A stretch of 64,000 nucleotides of DNA from Aestuariirhabdus haliotis (GTDB taxonomy: Bacteria > Pseudomonadota > Gammaproteobacteria > Pseudomonadales > Aestuariirhabdaceae): NCBI RefSeq assembly GCF_023509475.1, contig NZ_JAKSDZ010000011.1, forward strand, positions 20,980 through 84,979, written 5' to 3'. Under the pieces are notes generated by a model. The model did no database searches, was not told where the DNA came from, and worked only from the letters and a program-made list of their open reading frames with translations. Shown here piece by piece: positions 36,470-45,827 of this stretch (the first letter of the stretch is position 1; the number at the start of each line of letters is the position of its first letter). Both the position numbers and the translations under genes were made by a program.

Positions 36470-37809
36470 GCACACGCCTCACGACGTTCACGTGCGGCAG
36501 CCATCAGGGTCTCAATTTCATCGACCGTCTTGGGAGCCCCTGCCGACAAAACTTCGAAACCGTCGCGGGTCACCAGCACATCATCCTCAATGCGAATGCC
36601 GATGCCTCGCCAACGCTTGGCAACCGATGCCTCATCGGGGGCAATGTAGAGACCGGGCTCGATTGTCAGCACCATACCAGGTTCCAGTACGCGCCATTCA
36701 CCACCTACTTTGTAGTCACCAACATCATGGACATCCATTCCCAACCAATGACCAGTACGGTGCATAAAGAAGGGCTTGTAAGCCTCTGTTTCAATCAATT
36801 CTGAAAGCTCACCTTGGAGAAGGCCCAGCTCGAGCAAGCCTTCGGTCAATACCTCCACCACGACTTCGTGGGGGTCGTTCCAGTGGTTACCGGGCTGCAC
36901 CTGCTCGATCGCCGCCAGTTGCGACTTCAGCACCAGTTCGTAGAGTGCCCGCTGTTCTTTGTTGAACGTGCCGTTAGCCGGGAAAGTACGGGTGATGTCG
37001 GCAGCGTAGTAGTCCAGCTCACAACCGGCATCGATCAATACCAGATCATTATTACGAACGACCGCGTCATTTTCGGTGTAGTGCAATATGCAGCCGTTCT
37101 TGCCGCTGCCCACAATGGACGGATAGGCGGGCCAGCGCGAGCCACTGCGCTGGAATTCATGATTCAGTTCGGCCTCCAGCTGATACTCGTAGACCCCGGG
37201 CTGACACAACTCCATCGCACGAATATGGCCCCGGGCCGAGATAGCGCCGGCTTCGCGCATCAACTTGATCTCGCCGGCACTCTTATACAGCCGCAAGTCG
37301 TGCAGCAGGTGATCCAGCGCCAGGAATTCGCCCGGAGGGTGTGCCCCCTGGCTGGCCTTGGATTTGATGGTGTTGACCCAACTCATAATCTGGTTGTCAA
37401 AATCCCGGTTGCAGCCCATGGCGTAATAGACGCGGTCACGCCCTTCAATCAGCCCAGGCAGGATTTCATCAATATCCCCAATGGGAAAAGCATCGTCCAT
37501 ACCAAATTGATCGATAGCACCATCGGGCCCATAACGGTAGCCATGCCATAGCTCCATGGCCGGATCACGTTCGCGACAAAACAGCACCGTCTCGCCATGC
37601 TCGCGACCGGGGATCAAGACCAGGACCGAGTCCGGCTCCGGAAAACCGCCCAGGTAGTAGAAATCGCTGTCTTGTCGAAACAGGTGCTCGACATCGCGAT
37701 TACGAATATGAACCGGGGCAGAAGGTAAAATGGCAATGCTGTTATCTTCCATCTGCGCCATCAACTGCTGGCGGCGGCGGGCGTATTCTTTTTTGCTGAT
37801 TTTCATCAT
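36466..37809 (-). CDS. pepP: Xaa-Pro aminopeptidase PepP
   Basis: A 447-residue metallopeptidase. The N-terminal creatinase-like domain contains FYYLGGFPEPDSVLVL. The pita-bread domain holds the metal ligands: Asp in LIDAGCELDYYAADITRTFP, His in HRTGHWLGMDVHD, and Glu in TIEPGLYI and GIRIEDD. It removes N-terminal residues preceding proline. It lies between ygfB and ubiH, as in many gammaproteobacteria. Confidence 0.93.
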   Translation of the reverse strand: MMKISKKEYARRRQQLMAQMEDNSIAILPSAPVHIRNRDVEHLFRQDSDFYYLGGFPEPDSVLVLIPGREHGETVLFCRERDPAMELWHGYRYGPDGAIDQFGMDDAFPIGDIDEILPGLIEGRDRVYYAMGCNRDFDNQIMSWVNTIKSKASQGAHPPGEFLALDHLLHDLRLYKSAGEIKLMREAGAISARGHIRAMELCQPGVYEYQLEAELNHEFQRSGSRWPAYPSIVGSGKNGCILHYTENDAVVRNNDLVLIDAGCELDYYAADITRTFPANGTFNKEQRALYELVLKSQLAAIEQVQPGNHWNDPHEVVVEVLTEGLLELGLLQGELSELIETEAYKPFFMHRTGHWLGMDVHDVGDYKVGGEWRVLEPGMVLTIEPGLYIAPDEASVAKRWRGIGIRIEDDVLVTRDGFEVLSAGAPKTVDEIETLMAAARERREACA

Positions 37810-37887
37810 GGGCTAGGTTACATCTGGACAGGTAAGAGGTGCGTGCTGAAACCGGAACAACTCAGGATATCGGTATGAGCAGCCCTG

Positions 37888-38493
37888 TTAATGCAAGGAG
37901 GTGCTTGGGGGCTTGATCACCGGCGCTTCGGGATTGCATTCCGAAAACACCACCAGGGCGCCCATTCGCACGTATTCAGAGACTTCCATCAGGCTGACTT
38001 CGTTCTCTTCCGACTCTTCCATATCCAGTTGGATCTGGGCTATCTCGGCGAAATCCTGGAGTACACCGACCACCTCTTCAGAGAGCGCGTCCGCCTTCGG
38101 GCTGGCCAGACCGAACCCACCAAGGAAGCCATGGCACCACTGCCCGAGGGCTTCGGCCCGAATCTCGATCTCGTCCTCTTCATCGGGCAATAGCAGGCGC
38201 AAGCCAAACTCACCGCCCAATAGTTGCTTCAGGGTTTGGTCGTAAAATGCCTGTAACATGGCTCGGGCCGCATCGGGTAATTCGCTCAGTTGCATCTGCT
38301 CAATAGCCAGGGCAATCCATTCGTTGGCGCTCAGTCGTTTTCCCGCCGCCAGCTGCCCGCACATAATGCCGTGCAGCTCGGCCGGGGCATTGCAGCTTTC
38401 CAGCTCAACGAAGAGGTTGCAGAGGTCATCAAAATCTACGGCATTATTCTGGCCGCTCAAAATTGGCTTTATCATCGAATTCAGGCTTTCCAT
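37888..38493 (-). CDS. ygfB: YgfB/YecA (UPF0149) family protein
   Basis: About 201 residues. It has the UPF0149 pattern: APAELHGIMCGQLAAGK near residue 36, then EALGQWCHGFLGGFGLA, then an acidic helix. In Pseudomonas aeruginosa YgfB influences ampDh3 expression and beta-lactam tolerance; here the role is inferred only from family and position. The start is uncertain: ATG at 38493 (MESLNS) or 18 bases later (MIKPIL). It is first in the minus-strand run through pepP and ubiH. Confidence 0.87.
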   Translation of the reverse strand: MESLNSMIKPILSGQNNAVDFDDLCNLFVELESCNAPAELHGIMCGQLAAGKRLSANEWIALAIEQMQLSELPDAARAMLQAFYDQTLKQLLGGEFGLRLLLPDEEDEIEIRAEALGQWCHGFLGGFGLASPKADALSEEVVGVLQDFAEIAQIQLDMEESEENEVSLMEVSEYVRMGALVVFSECNPEAPVIKPPSTSLH

Positions 38494-38613
38494 CACGAAT
38501 GTGCACAAGCTCTCAATGCTACCATTTCAACGCCCGACACTGTACCGATGATTGACCCCCTGCGGGCCGCTGCCCTATAGTATTCGATCAAATCAAGCGG
38601 CGAATGAAATCCG

Positions 38614-38823
38614 ATGGACGACAGCCAGATCGACAATCTCTCCACCAAGGTGGATGAGCTAATCGCACTCTGCGATGAACTCAAACAGGAGAACAACCTG
38701 TTGCGCTCAAGCGAGCATGGCCTGCGTGAAGAGCGCGCCCTGCTCATCGAAAAGAACGAACTCGCCCGCACCAAGGTTGAGGCGATGATTACCCGCCTTA
38801 AGGCACTGGATACGGAACTATGA
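38614..38823 (+). CDS. TIGR02449 family small coiled-coil protein
   Basis: A 69-residue, charged, fully helical protein (KVDELIALCDELKQENNLL ... EERALLIEKNELARTK), matching the small family encoded next to zapA in Pseudomonas (PA5226-like). Its stop overlaps the zapA ATG as ATGA. It probably assists or resembles ZapB-like cell-division factors (inference). Confidence 0.85.
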   Translation: MDDSQIDNLSTKVDELIALCDELKQENNLLRSSEHGLREERALLIEKNELARTKVEAMITRLKALDTEL

Positions 38824-39146
38824 GTCAGGATCCCCCCAACACAGCCAGCGTCCAGATTCTCGACAAGGAGTATCGGGTCGCCTGTGCCGATGACGAGCGT
38901 AACGCACTGCTGAGCGCAGCCAACTACCTGGATACCAAGATGCGCGAGATACGCCGCAGCGGTAAAACCATCGGCCTGGAACGTATCGCCGTCATGGCCG
39001 CTCTTAACATTACCTACGAGCTGCTCAATGATACGACTGGAGACGGCACGAAAGCCGATTCGGATCCGGAGCGCAAAGAGCGCATCGAACAGATGATTAA
39101 AAAACTCGAGGTCGCACTGCAAAATACCCGTCAGCTGGAACTGTAA
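38820..39146 (+). CDS. zapA: Cell division protein ZapA
   Basis: 108 residues. The N-terminal domain VQILDKEYRVACADDERNAL is followed by a dimerising coiled coil (GLERIAVMAALNITYELL). ZapA crosslinks FtsZ filaments at the division site. Its start overlaps the coiled-coil gene and the 6S RNA gene follows, the standard arrangement. Confidence 0.93.
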   Translation: MSQDPPNTASVQILDKEYRVACADDERNALLSAANYLDTKMREIRRSGKTIGLERIAVMAALNITYELLNDTTGDGTKADSDPERKERIEQMIKKLEVALQNTRQLEL

Positions 39147-39223
39147 ACCCGCTACTGTAGGGCGCTGCCCTTGACGATCAGGATTGTGTTTGAAAACAGT
39201 GGCCAGCGCCAATCCGCAACCGC

Positions 39224-39229
39224 TATAAT
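39224..39229 (+). promoter_or_regulatory. -10 box of the 6S RNA promoter
   Basis: TATAAT lies 10 bases before the predicted 5' end of 6S RNA (about 39239). The -35 region at optimal spacing is not a clear TTGACA. Confidence 0.6.
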
Positions 39230-39238
39230 GACCTCAAG

Positions 39239-39413
39239 CTCCCTGGTCTGTTTGCGAGCCACAACGTCCCTGAGCCGATAATTGATGCATCGGCGGCTCC
39301 TCGTTAATACTGGCGTGCAAGTCCACCTCGTAGTGGAAAGCCCAACGTATTACAGCAGTCTCCACCTTGAGCCAAGGGTTCAAGGGCCTCTATGGCCGCG
39401 GCAAACCGGGGAG
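39239..39413 (+). ncRNA. ssrS: 6S RNA (SsrS)
   Basis: About 175 nt between zapA and ygfA, the conserved 6S location. The 5' end CTCCCTGGTCTGTTTGC pairs with the 3' end GCAAACCGGGGAG to form the closing stem. The internal CCCTGAGCCGATA segment is conserved in gammaproteobacterial 6S RNAs. Five T residues follow. 6S RNA binds sigma-70 RNA polymerase by mimicking an open promoter in stationary phase. The ends are approximate. Confidence 0.9.
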
Positions 39414-39427
39414 TTTTTCCATTTCTT

Positions 39428-40024
39428 ATGACCCAACTATCTCGCCCAGAACTGCGCCGCGAACTACGACAGCGTCGCAACGCCCTATCGGCACAGCAGC
39501 AACGTCAAGCCAGCGCCAGACTCTGCGCCCAACTGATCTCTCACCCTGTCTTTTTACGCAGCCAGCATATTGCTCTGTACCTGGCCAATGATGGCGAAAT
39601 AGATCCCTCACCGGTGTTCCAGCAAGCCTGGCGAATGGGTAAACACTGTTATTTGCCGGTACTTAAACCCGGCTCTCATAACGAGCTCTGGTTTACCCCG
39701 TATCATCGGACAACCCACTTGGAAGCCAACTGTTACGGTATCGACGAGCCCGCCCAGCATCACGGCCAGCACCGACCCACCTGGAGCCTCGACTTGATCC
39801 TGATGCCGTTAGTGGGTTTCGATCCCGCCGGCAATCGGCTGGGCATGGGGGGAGGCTATTACGATCGTAGCCTCAGCTTCCTGCACCAGGAAAAACCGAT
39901 ACGCCGCCCTGCTTTGGTCGGACTGGCACACGAATGCCAGCGAGTTGACGCATTGCCTTGTGATAGCTGGGATATCCCACTGAGCAAAATCGTTACGGAT
40001 ACGCGCGTTTACCGGGCAGCCTGA
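39428..40024 (+). CDS. ygfA: 5-formyltetrahydrofolate cyclo-ligase
   Basis: 198 residues. The nucleotide/folate-binding motif is NRLGMGGGYYDRSL and the N-terminal helix carries RRELRQRRNALS. It converts 5-formyl-THF to 5,10-methenyl-THF with ATP. ATG at 39428 (MTQLSRPELR) is preferred over an upstream ATG lying inside the 6S RNA gene. It follows 6S RNA closely and may be made from the read-through transcript, as in E. coli. Confidence 0.92.
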   Translation: MTQLSRPELRRELRQRRNALSAQQQRQASARLCAQLISHPVFLRSQHIALYLANDGEIDPSPVFQQAWRMGKHCYLPVLKPGSHNELWFTPYHRTTHLEANCYGIDEPAQHHGQHRPTWSLDLILMPLVGFDPAGNRLGMGGGYYDRSLSFLHQEKPIRRPALVGLAHECQRVDALPCDSWDIPLSKIVTDTRVYRAA

Positions 40025-40167
40025 TCAGTATCCATAGCGGTAGACACCTGCTCGACGGCAGGAACTTCAGATACAGATTGAGCTACACCGGCAAAGCCTG
40101 TACTAAGCACACCCAGGCCAAAAATAAGCATTACTACCATTAAAAAATCGGGTTTTTTCTTCGTCAT
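40009..40167 (-). CDS. Small single-pass membrane protein (52 aa)
   Basis: MTKKKPDFLMVVMLIFGLGV begins a 52-residue protein with a basic N-terminus and one hydrophobic helix. The stop overlaps the ygfA 3' end by 16 bases on the opposite strand. AGGGTG lies upstream of the ATG. Small proteins of this kind are often missed; coding is plausible but unproven. Confidence 0.5.
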   Translation of the reverse strand: MTKKKPDFLMVVMLIFGLGVLSTGFAGVAQSVSEVPAVEQVSTAMDTDQAAR

Positions 40168-40434
40168 TTTTATACACCCTGCGATTGAGCCTTCACTGGC
40201 ATCAGATCGCACCCCATCCCGAGGTACAACGTTTTGAGTAGAGTGGTAATCACAACGATAACCCCTTAAGAACAAGGCCAAACTGTACCCTTATTCCAGA
40301 AGAGAAGCTGTGACATTCTGCTCACTACTTACTCAAGCGCTCACCAGTAAAGCGAAAAAGTCTCAGCATTTCAATTATTATCGCGACAAGTTATGTGATA
40401 AGTCTCACATATTGCCCATCGACAGGTTGAAGTA

Positions 40435-41412
40435 TCACACGCAATAGCGTTGGCGATACTCCTTGGGGGAATGGCCCGTCCAACGCTTGAAGGCGTGGTG
40501 AAAACCACTGACATCGGCGAAGCCCAGCTGGTCGGAGATAGAAGCCAGATTAAGGCGGTGGTCTTGGAGCATTCGTAACGAGTGGTGTTTCTTCACGCAA
40601 TCACGCAACTGCACAAAGGTAATTTCATGACGCTTAAGGTGACGCTGAAGAGTACGGGGACTCATATTAAACTCGCCTGCCGCATCCTCAATTTTGAGCG
40701 GCACCTTGGACAGGTTGAGCTCGATAAAGTCGAGCGTGTCTCGAATCAGGGGATGATTGTCCCGCAGGCGCTTAATCGCCGGATCACCATTATGGTTGTT
40801 TCTTGCCGCCTGACCGGGCAAGGGACGAGCCAACTGCTCACTGGCGATAATCAGTTCGTTATAGGTACGAGAGAAACGCAACTCGGAAGCAAACGCCGAT
40901 TGGGTGTCTGCGCCATAGACGGGGACGGTGTGACTGAACTCGACTGAAATCTCATCTCGCTCCAGTTCGCACAAACACAGAATAAAGCGGTACAGCGTCC
41001 TGAGCTTGAACTCCACCACTTCGGCATCGACCATTCGCGGCGCCAATAAAGCCAGTCGGCTACGATCTCCACGCTCTTGCAGACTGAAATCGAGTAACGG
41101 GTTATCTCCGCAGAACTCTTTCAAGATCGCATCACGCAGGCTATAAGCGCCCTCAACCTCGCCCCTCAAGTAGGGCTCACTGAGTTGATGCGCGAGTAAC
41201 TTGCCATATTCAAGCATCAGGGGATAGCGGCCGCTGCGGGCTTTGAGGAAATTAAGCGCCTGGTTAAAGCTGATTTCATCAATAGACGCAAACTCAACCG
41301 GAAGCTCACCTCGCCTGAGGTCGTCAGGATGAAACAGTTCGGTTTGAGGCACACCTTGCTGCTGGGCAAGCTCTACTAAAGCAGATAAATAACTGGCAGG
41401 AACACGATTCAT
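40435..41412 (-). CDS. AraC family transcriptional regulator
   Basis: 325 residues. The C-terminal double helix-turn-helix is KIEDAAGEFNMSPRTLQRHL and LASISDQLGFADVSGFHHAFKRWTGHSPKEYRQRY. The N-domain resembles the Arabinose_bd type of the 3165-4190 regulator. No divergent target gene is adjacent: ilvA lies 157 bases upstream on the same strand, so its regulon is unknown. Confidence 0.88.
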   Translation of the reverse strand: MNRVPASYLSALVELAQQQGVPQTELFHPDDLRRGELPVEFASIDEISFNQALNFLKARSGRYPLMLEYGKLLAHQLSEPYLRGEVEGAYSLRDAILKEFCGDNPLLDFSLQERGDRSRLALLAPRMVDAEVVEFKLRTLYRFILCLCELERDEISVEFSHTVPVYGADTQSAFASELRFSRTYNELIIASEQLARPLPGQAARNNHNGDPAIKRLRDNHPLIRDTLDFIELNLSKVPLKIEDAAGEFNMSPRTLQRHLKRHEITFVQLRDCVKKHHSLRMLQDHRLNLASISDQLGFADVSGFHHAFKRWTGHSPKEYRQRYCV

Positions 41413-41513
41413 GCGACTATCTGTTCTCGTTGTTTTGTTATTGTTATTTTTATTCTTGATTAACCGTTAAAAATTTATCTTACAACCCCTTTAGAATCAA
41501 CCATAGACCAAGC

Positions 41514-41537
41514 CCGGGGTCTTTGCACAGACCCCGG
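41514..41537 (-). terminator. Hairpin downstream of ilvA
   Basis: CCGGGGTCT and AGACCCCGG form a perfect 9-bp stem with a 6-base loop, 33 bases past the ilvA stop. It is GC-rich and strong, but the T-run is lacking. Confidence 0.6.
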
Positions 41538-41569
41538 TCACAGACTGAACCGCCAGCTACACGGGGGCT

Positions 41570-43084
41570 CTAGCCCAAAAACAACTGGTAAGCCCGATTA
41601 TCACTCTCTTCCCAATAGTGGTAGCCAATCAGATCCAGGAACTGCTCAACCTCATGCTTGTCAGCCGGAGGTACCTGCATGCCGATCAACACCCGACCGT
41701 AGGCGGCACCATGGTTACGGTAATGGAACATCGAGATATTCCAGCGCTCACCGAGCTTGTTGAGAAAATTAAGCAAGGCTCCTGGCCGCTCCGGAAATTC
41801 GAAGCGGTACACGATCTCATTGTTACCCTCGGGTGCATGACCGCCTCCCATATGGCGCACATGCAGTTTGGCAATCTCATTTTCTGTCAGGTCTTCGACC
41901 GGGTATCCGGCGTTATCCAGCAGCGCTACCAGGTCTTCCCGGGTATCGGTATCAGGCTTGGTCTGCACACCGACAAAGATGCGCGCCTGTTCTGAGTCGT
42001 GATAGCGGTAGTTAAACTCGGTGATGGCTCGCTTGCCAAGGGTATGACAAAACTTGCGGAAACTGCCCGGATGTTCCGGAATGGTGACCGCAATGATCGC
42101 CTCGCGCTTTTCCCCCAATTCGGCTCGCTCGGAGATGTAGCGCAATCGGTCAAAGTTTACGTTAGCACCACTATCGATCGCTATCAGGGTTTGCCCCCGA
42201 ACAGCTTCCCGCTCGACATAGCGTTTAATGCCCGCCACCCCAAGTGCACCCGCTGGCTCGGCGATTGAGCGCGTGTCGTCGTAGATATCCTTCACGGCAG
42301 CACAGATTTCATCAGCGTTGACCGTGATCACCTCATCGACGACCTCTTTACACACCCGGTAGGTTTCTTTGCCGATCTGGGCCACAGCCACGCCATCGGC
42401 AAAAATCCCGACCTGAGAAAGTGTCACGCGACGCTTCTTCTCCAGTGCGGCTTTCAAGCAAGCCGACTCCTCATACTCAACCCCGATAATCTTGATTTCA
42501 GGTCGCAGGTATTTGATATAAGCACCAATGCCGGCAATCAAGCCACCGCCACCCACCGGCACAAAGATAGCGTCGATAGGATCACTGTATTGACGCAAAA
42601 TCTCCATCGCCACAGTTCCCTGACCAGCGATGGTATCGACATCATCGTAAGGATGGATATACACATAGCCCTTCTCCTCGACCAGTCTTTGCGAGTAAGC
42701 CAGCGCTTCATCGAAGGCATCGCCATGCAAAATAACCCGAGCGCCACGCGCCTTGACCGCCTGCACCTTGATATCCGGGGTTGTCTTGGGCATGACAATA
42801 ATCGACTTGATACCCAAGCGCTTGGCCGCCAGTGCCAAGCCCTGGGCATGATTGCCAGCCGAGGCCGCGATCACTCCTCGGGCCCGCTCTTCGGCACTCA
42901 ACTGGGAAACCTTGTTGTAAGCTCCGCGAATTTTAAAAGAGAACACCGGTTGCAGGTCCTCGCGCTTCAACAGCACATTATTTTGCAAACGCTCGGACAG
43001 GAAAGGCGCCTCATGAATCGGTGTCTCTACGGCGACATCGTACACACGGGCTTCGAGAATCTTCTTGATATATTTCTGGGGCAT
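41570..43084 (-). CDS. ilvA: Threonine ammonia-lyase, biosynthetic (IlvA)
   Basis: About 504 residues. The catalytic domain has the PLP lysine in PVFSFKIRGAYNK and the ASAGNHAQG and GGGGLIAG phosphate-binding loops. Two ACT-like regulatory domains follow (PEHPGSFRKFCHTLG and FPERPGALLNFLNKLG), as in isoleucine-inhibited enzymes. It deaminates threonine to 2-oxobutanoate. ATG at 43084 (MPQKYIKKILEARVYDVAVE) matches homologues; an in-frame ATG at 43120 would add 12 residues. Confidence 0.93.
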   Translation of the reverse strand: MPQKYIKKILEARVYDVAVETPIHEAPFLSERLQNNVLLKREDLQPVFSFKIRGAYNKVSQLSAEERARGVIAASAGNHAQGLALAAKRLGIKSIIVMPKTTPDIKVQAVKARGARVILHGDAFDEALAYSQRLVEEKGYVYIHPYDDVDTIAGQGTVAMEILRQYSDPIDAIFVPVGGGGLIAGIGAYIKYLRPEIKIIGVEYEESACLKAALEKKRRVTLSQVGIFADGVAVAQIGKETYRVCKEVVDEVITVNADEICAAVKDIYDDTRSIAEPAGALGVAGIKRYVEREAVRGQTLIAIDSGANVNFDRLRYISERAELGEKREAIIAVTIPEHPGSFRKFCHTLGKRAITEFNYRYHDSEQARIFVGVQTKPDTDTREDLVALLDNAGYPVEDLTENEIAKLHVRHMGGGHAPEGNNEIVYRFEFPERPGALLNFLNKLGERWNISMFHYRNHGAAYGRVLIGMQVPPADKHEVEQFLDLIGYHYWEESDNRAYQLFLG

Positions 43085-43122
43085 CGAGTCAACTTCAGAA
43101 TCGGGTAAAATCCGCTCCATTC

Positions 43123-43142
43123 TAGGGCACCCCCGAACAATT
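43123..43142 (+). repeat. Degenerate copy of the dispersed repeat
   Basis: TAGGGCACCCCCGAACAATT resembles the 5' half of the other copies (TAGGGCACCCCTGATTATTT at 19886). It sits immediately upstream of ilvA. Similarity over 20 bases could be chance. Confidence 0.35.
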
Positions 43143-43341
43143 GCAATGGCGCCCAGTCTTACTCACCGGGGCCGATAAAATGTCCCATAGCAATAAGCCG
43201 TTTATCGGTAGACGTACCCTGCTATTTCATCGCTATACTGGTAAAACGGCATCAGTACGATAAGGACACCACGGTTTTTCAGACAGGGCTGCAGAGGTAT
43301 ACTTGGCCCCTCGATTTTTCCTCTTCAACACAGGTACTTCC

Positions 43342-44013
43342 ATGAATCAGGACGAGCTCAAACAAGCCGTAGCCAACGCAGCCCTCGAGGCCATCCGCCC
43401 CAAGCTGGAACGAGAATCCATTATCGGCATTGGTACCGGCTCGACGGCCAACTGCTTTATCGATGCCCTGGCTGACGTCAAACAGCTTTTTGACGGGGCG
43501 GTAGCCAGTTCAGAGGCCAGCGCTGAGCGCCTCAAGTCCCACGGCATTCCCGTCTACGACCTGAATAGCGTCAACAGTATCCAGTTCTATATTGATGGTG
43601 CCGATGAAAGCAACGACCGCCTCGAGCTGATCAAGGGAGGCGGTGGCGCGCTGACCCGGGAAAAAATAGTTGCAGCAGTGGCCGAAGAATTCATTTGTAT
43701 CGCCGATGAAAGCAAGCTGGTTCCGGTTTTGGGTAGCTTTCCATTGCCGGTGGAAGTGATTCCCATGTCGCGCAGCTACGTTGCCCGAGAGCTGGTTAAA
43801 CTTGGCGGCGATCCTGTCTATCGCGACGGTTTTGTGACCGACAACGGTAACCTGATTCTTGATGTACATAATCTACAGATCACTGTGGCCACGACACTGG
43901 AGGAGCAGATCAACAACCTCACCGGGGTAGTCACCAATGGCCTGTTCGCTGTACGCCCGGCTGATTTGCTGTTGCTGGGCACACAAGACGGGGTGAAGGA
44001 ATACCGAAACTAA
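43342..44013 (+). CDS. rpiA: Ribose-5-phosphate isomerase A
   Basis: 223 residues. It carries [15 protein letters not shown], the substrate loop [24 protein letters not shown] and an [12 protein letters not shown] segment, all RpiA signatures. It interconverts ribose-5-phosphate and ribulose-5-phosphate. ATG at 43342 ([10 protein letters not shown]) is preferred over an upstream start. Divergent from ilvA, the same pairing as in Pseudomonas. Confidence 0.95.
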   Translation: MNQDELKQAVANAALEAIRPKLERESIIGIGTGSTANCFIDALADVKQLFDGAVASSEASAERLKSHGIPVYDLNSVNSIQFYIDGADESNDRLELIKGGGGALTREKIVAAVAEEFICIADESKLVPVLGSFPLPVEVIPMSRSYVARELVKLGGDPVYRDGFVTDNGNLILDVHNLQITVATTLEEQINNLTGVVTNGLFAVRPADLLLLGTQDGVKEYRN

Positions 44014-44040
44014 TCCTGAATCGAGACCTATTATCGCACT

Positions 44041-45669
44041 ATGGTCACCTACGACACCAAACGCTTGCTGATCGTCGATGACTTCGAAAATTTTCGACTG
44101 TCATTGAAGCGAATGCTTAACAGCATTGGCATTCACGATATCGATATCGTCAGCAATGGGCGAGATGCGGTCCGGTTATGCAGGGAAAAAACCTACGATG
44201 CCATCCTTTGCGATTACAATCTGGGGCAGGGTAAAAACGGTCAGCAGGTTCTGGAAGAACTGCAACATCTGGATATCCTGACCCGCAAAACCTTATTTAT
44301 CATGATCAGCGCCGAAACCAATCGCGAGATGGTACTGGGTGCTCTGGAATACAGCCCAGACGGTTATATTTCCAAGCCATTCACTCAGGCTCTGCTCCAC
44401 AAACGGCTGGAATCCTTTTTCTCCAAACAAGATGAACTGGCCCCCATCCTCAGCGCCCTGGACCAACACAACGATCAGCAAGCCCTGCAACTGTGCCAGC
44501 AAAAAGCGAATCAACCCGGCCGCTATCGCAGCTGGTGCCTGCAGCAACTGGCCGAACTGCAAATCAAAACCGGTGACTACCCGGGGGCTAAACTGACTTG
44601 CGATGAGTTGCTCAAGGGGCGACAACAGGACCTGCCTCGGCTATTGCTCGCACAGGTCGCTATGCATGAGAAGCGCTTTGAAGATGCCATTACCCTACTG
44701 GAAGAGCTGCTGATAAAAAGCCCTCATCTGGCACGCGCTTGTGATCTGATGGCGGAATGTCACCGCGCATTAATGGCCCCCAGGGCTGCACAAAAGGCAC
44801 TTGAGCGTGCCATTTCGATCTCCCCCCATTACCTGGAACGCCAACAATCGCTTGCCAATCTCAGCCAGAAAAATGAAGATCTCGATACTGCTACCGAGGC
44901 GTGGCGGTCAACCGTCAGACTGAGCCAGCATTCCTGCCTTGAAGCGCCGGACCACTATCTCAACCTGGCCCGCTGCCTTGGAGAAAGTGCCGGCGGCAAT
45001 TCCGAATCTGGTAGTCGCCTGGCCAGAGAAGCCATGCAAATGGTCGATCGGGCACGACAGCGTTTTGGTGACAGTCCGCAGATACAGATGGAGAGCGCTA
45101 TCGTAGAAGCGCAGGTACACATCAACCAGAACAACACCGAGGACGCCGACAAAGCCTTGCAAGAAGCTGGAGAATTACTCGAACAACTGCCTTCCGATAG
45201 GCGCGAATCACTGCAACTGGAGCTGGGTAAGACCTTGTTGCAAGCTGGTAGCAATGAGCGAGGCGAACAGCTTCTCAACGAATTAGTCGTCGACAACAAT
45301 AATAGTGAGCTAACCTCACTTGTTAATGAGATCCTGGATGAGCCCGTTAGCAACATCCAAAGAAAGCGCGCGGCGGAGCTTAACAAAAAAGGCATCGAAG
45401 CCTTTAAGGCTGACAGTTTCGATGAGGCTATCGACTACTTCCTCGACGCTCAAACCCTGTCGGGACGACATCCCGGTATCAATCTGAACCTGATACAGTC
45501 CATTTTAAAAAAAGCTCGCCTCGATGGATTTCGGAAGGAATACGAAAAGCAATGCCAAACCGCCTTACAACGCATTGCACACCTTACCGCCAACCATCAT
45601 CAGTGGGAGCGCTACCAGCATCTGAAGCAACAGGTAGATAAACAGTTTCCGGAAAAAACAGACCGATAG
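44041..45669 (+). CDS. Response regulator with TPR-repeat output
   Basis: 542 residues. The N-terminal receiver domain has acidic residues Asp13/Asp14, phospho-acceptor Asp58 (ILCDYNLGQG), SAE as the T/S site and Lys in YISKPF. Residues ~150-540 are helical TPR-like repeats (for example AITLLEELLIKSPHLARACDL; NKKGIEAFKADSFDEAIDYF). There is no DNA-binding or enzymatic domain, so output is probably by protein binding. It lies 28 bases after rpiA and is followed by a small histidine kinase, its likely partner. Confidence 0.85.
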   Translation: MVTYDTKRLLIVDDFENFRLSLKRMLNSIGIHDIDIVSNGRDAVRLCREKTYDAILCDYNLGQGKNGQQVLEELQHLDILTRKTLFIMISAETNREMVLGALEYSPDGYISKPFTQALLHKRLESFFSKQDELAPILSALDQHNDQQALQLCQQKANQPGRYRSWCLQQLAELQIKTGDYPGAKLTCDELLKGRQQDLPRLLLAQVAMHEKRFEDAITLLEELLIKSPHLARACDLMAECHRALMAPRAAQKALERAISISPHYLERQQSLANLSQKNEDLDTATEAWRSTVRLSQHSCLEAPDHYLNLARCLGESAGGNSESGSRLAREAMQMVDRARQRFGDSPQIQMESAIVEAQVHINQNNTEDADKALQEAGELLEQLPSDRRESLQLELGKTLLQAGSNERGEQLLNELVVDNNNSELTSLVNEILDEPVSNIQRKRAAELNKKGIEAFKADSFDEAIDYFLDAQTLSGRHPGINLNLIQSILKKARLDGFRKEYEKQCQTALQRIAHLTANHHQWERYQHLKQQVDKQFPEKTDR

Positions 45670-45827
45670 CTCTATAGGTCACGACTATCATCGAGCAAGT
45701 TATTAATGATTAGTTTCGAGGTCGCCAATACCGATTTAAAACGCCGTTGTGGCAACACAGAGAACAACAAATAGCCAGATTATATCGACGACAATTCCAT
45801 CGCTTACATTATCAAGCAGGATAGAAT

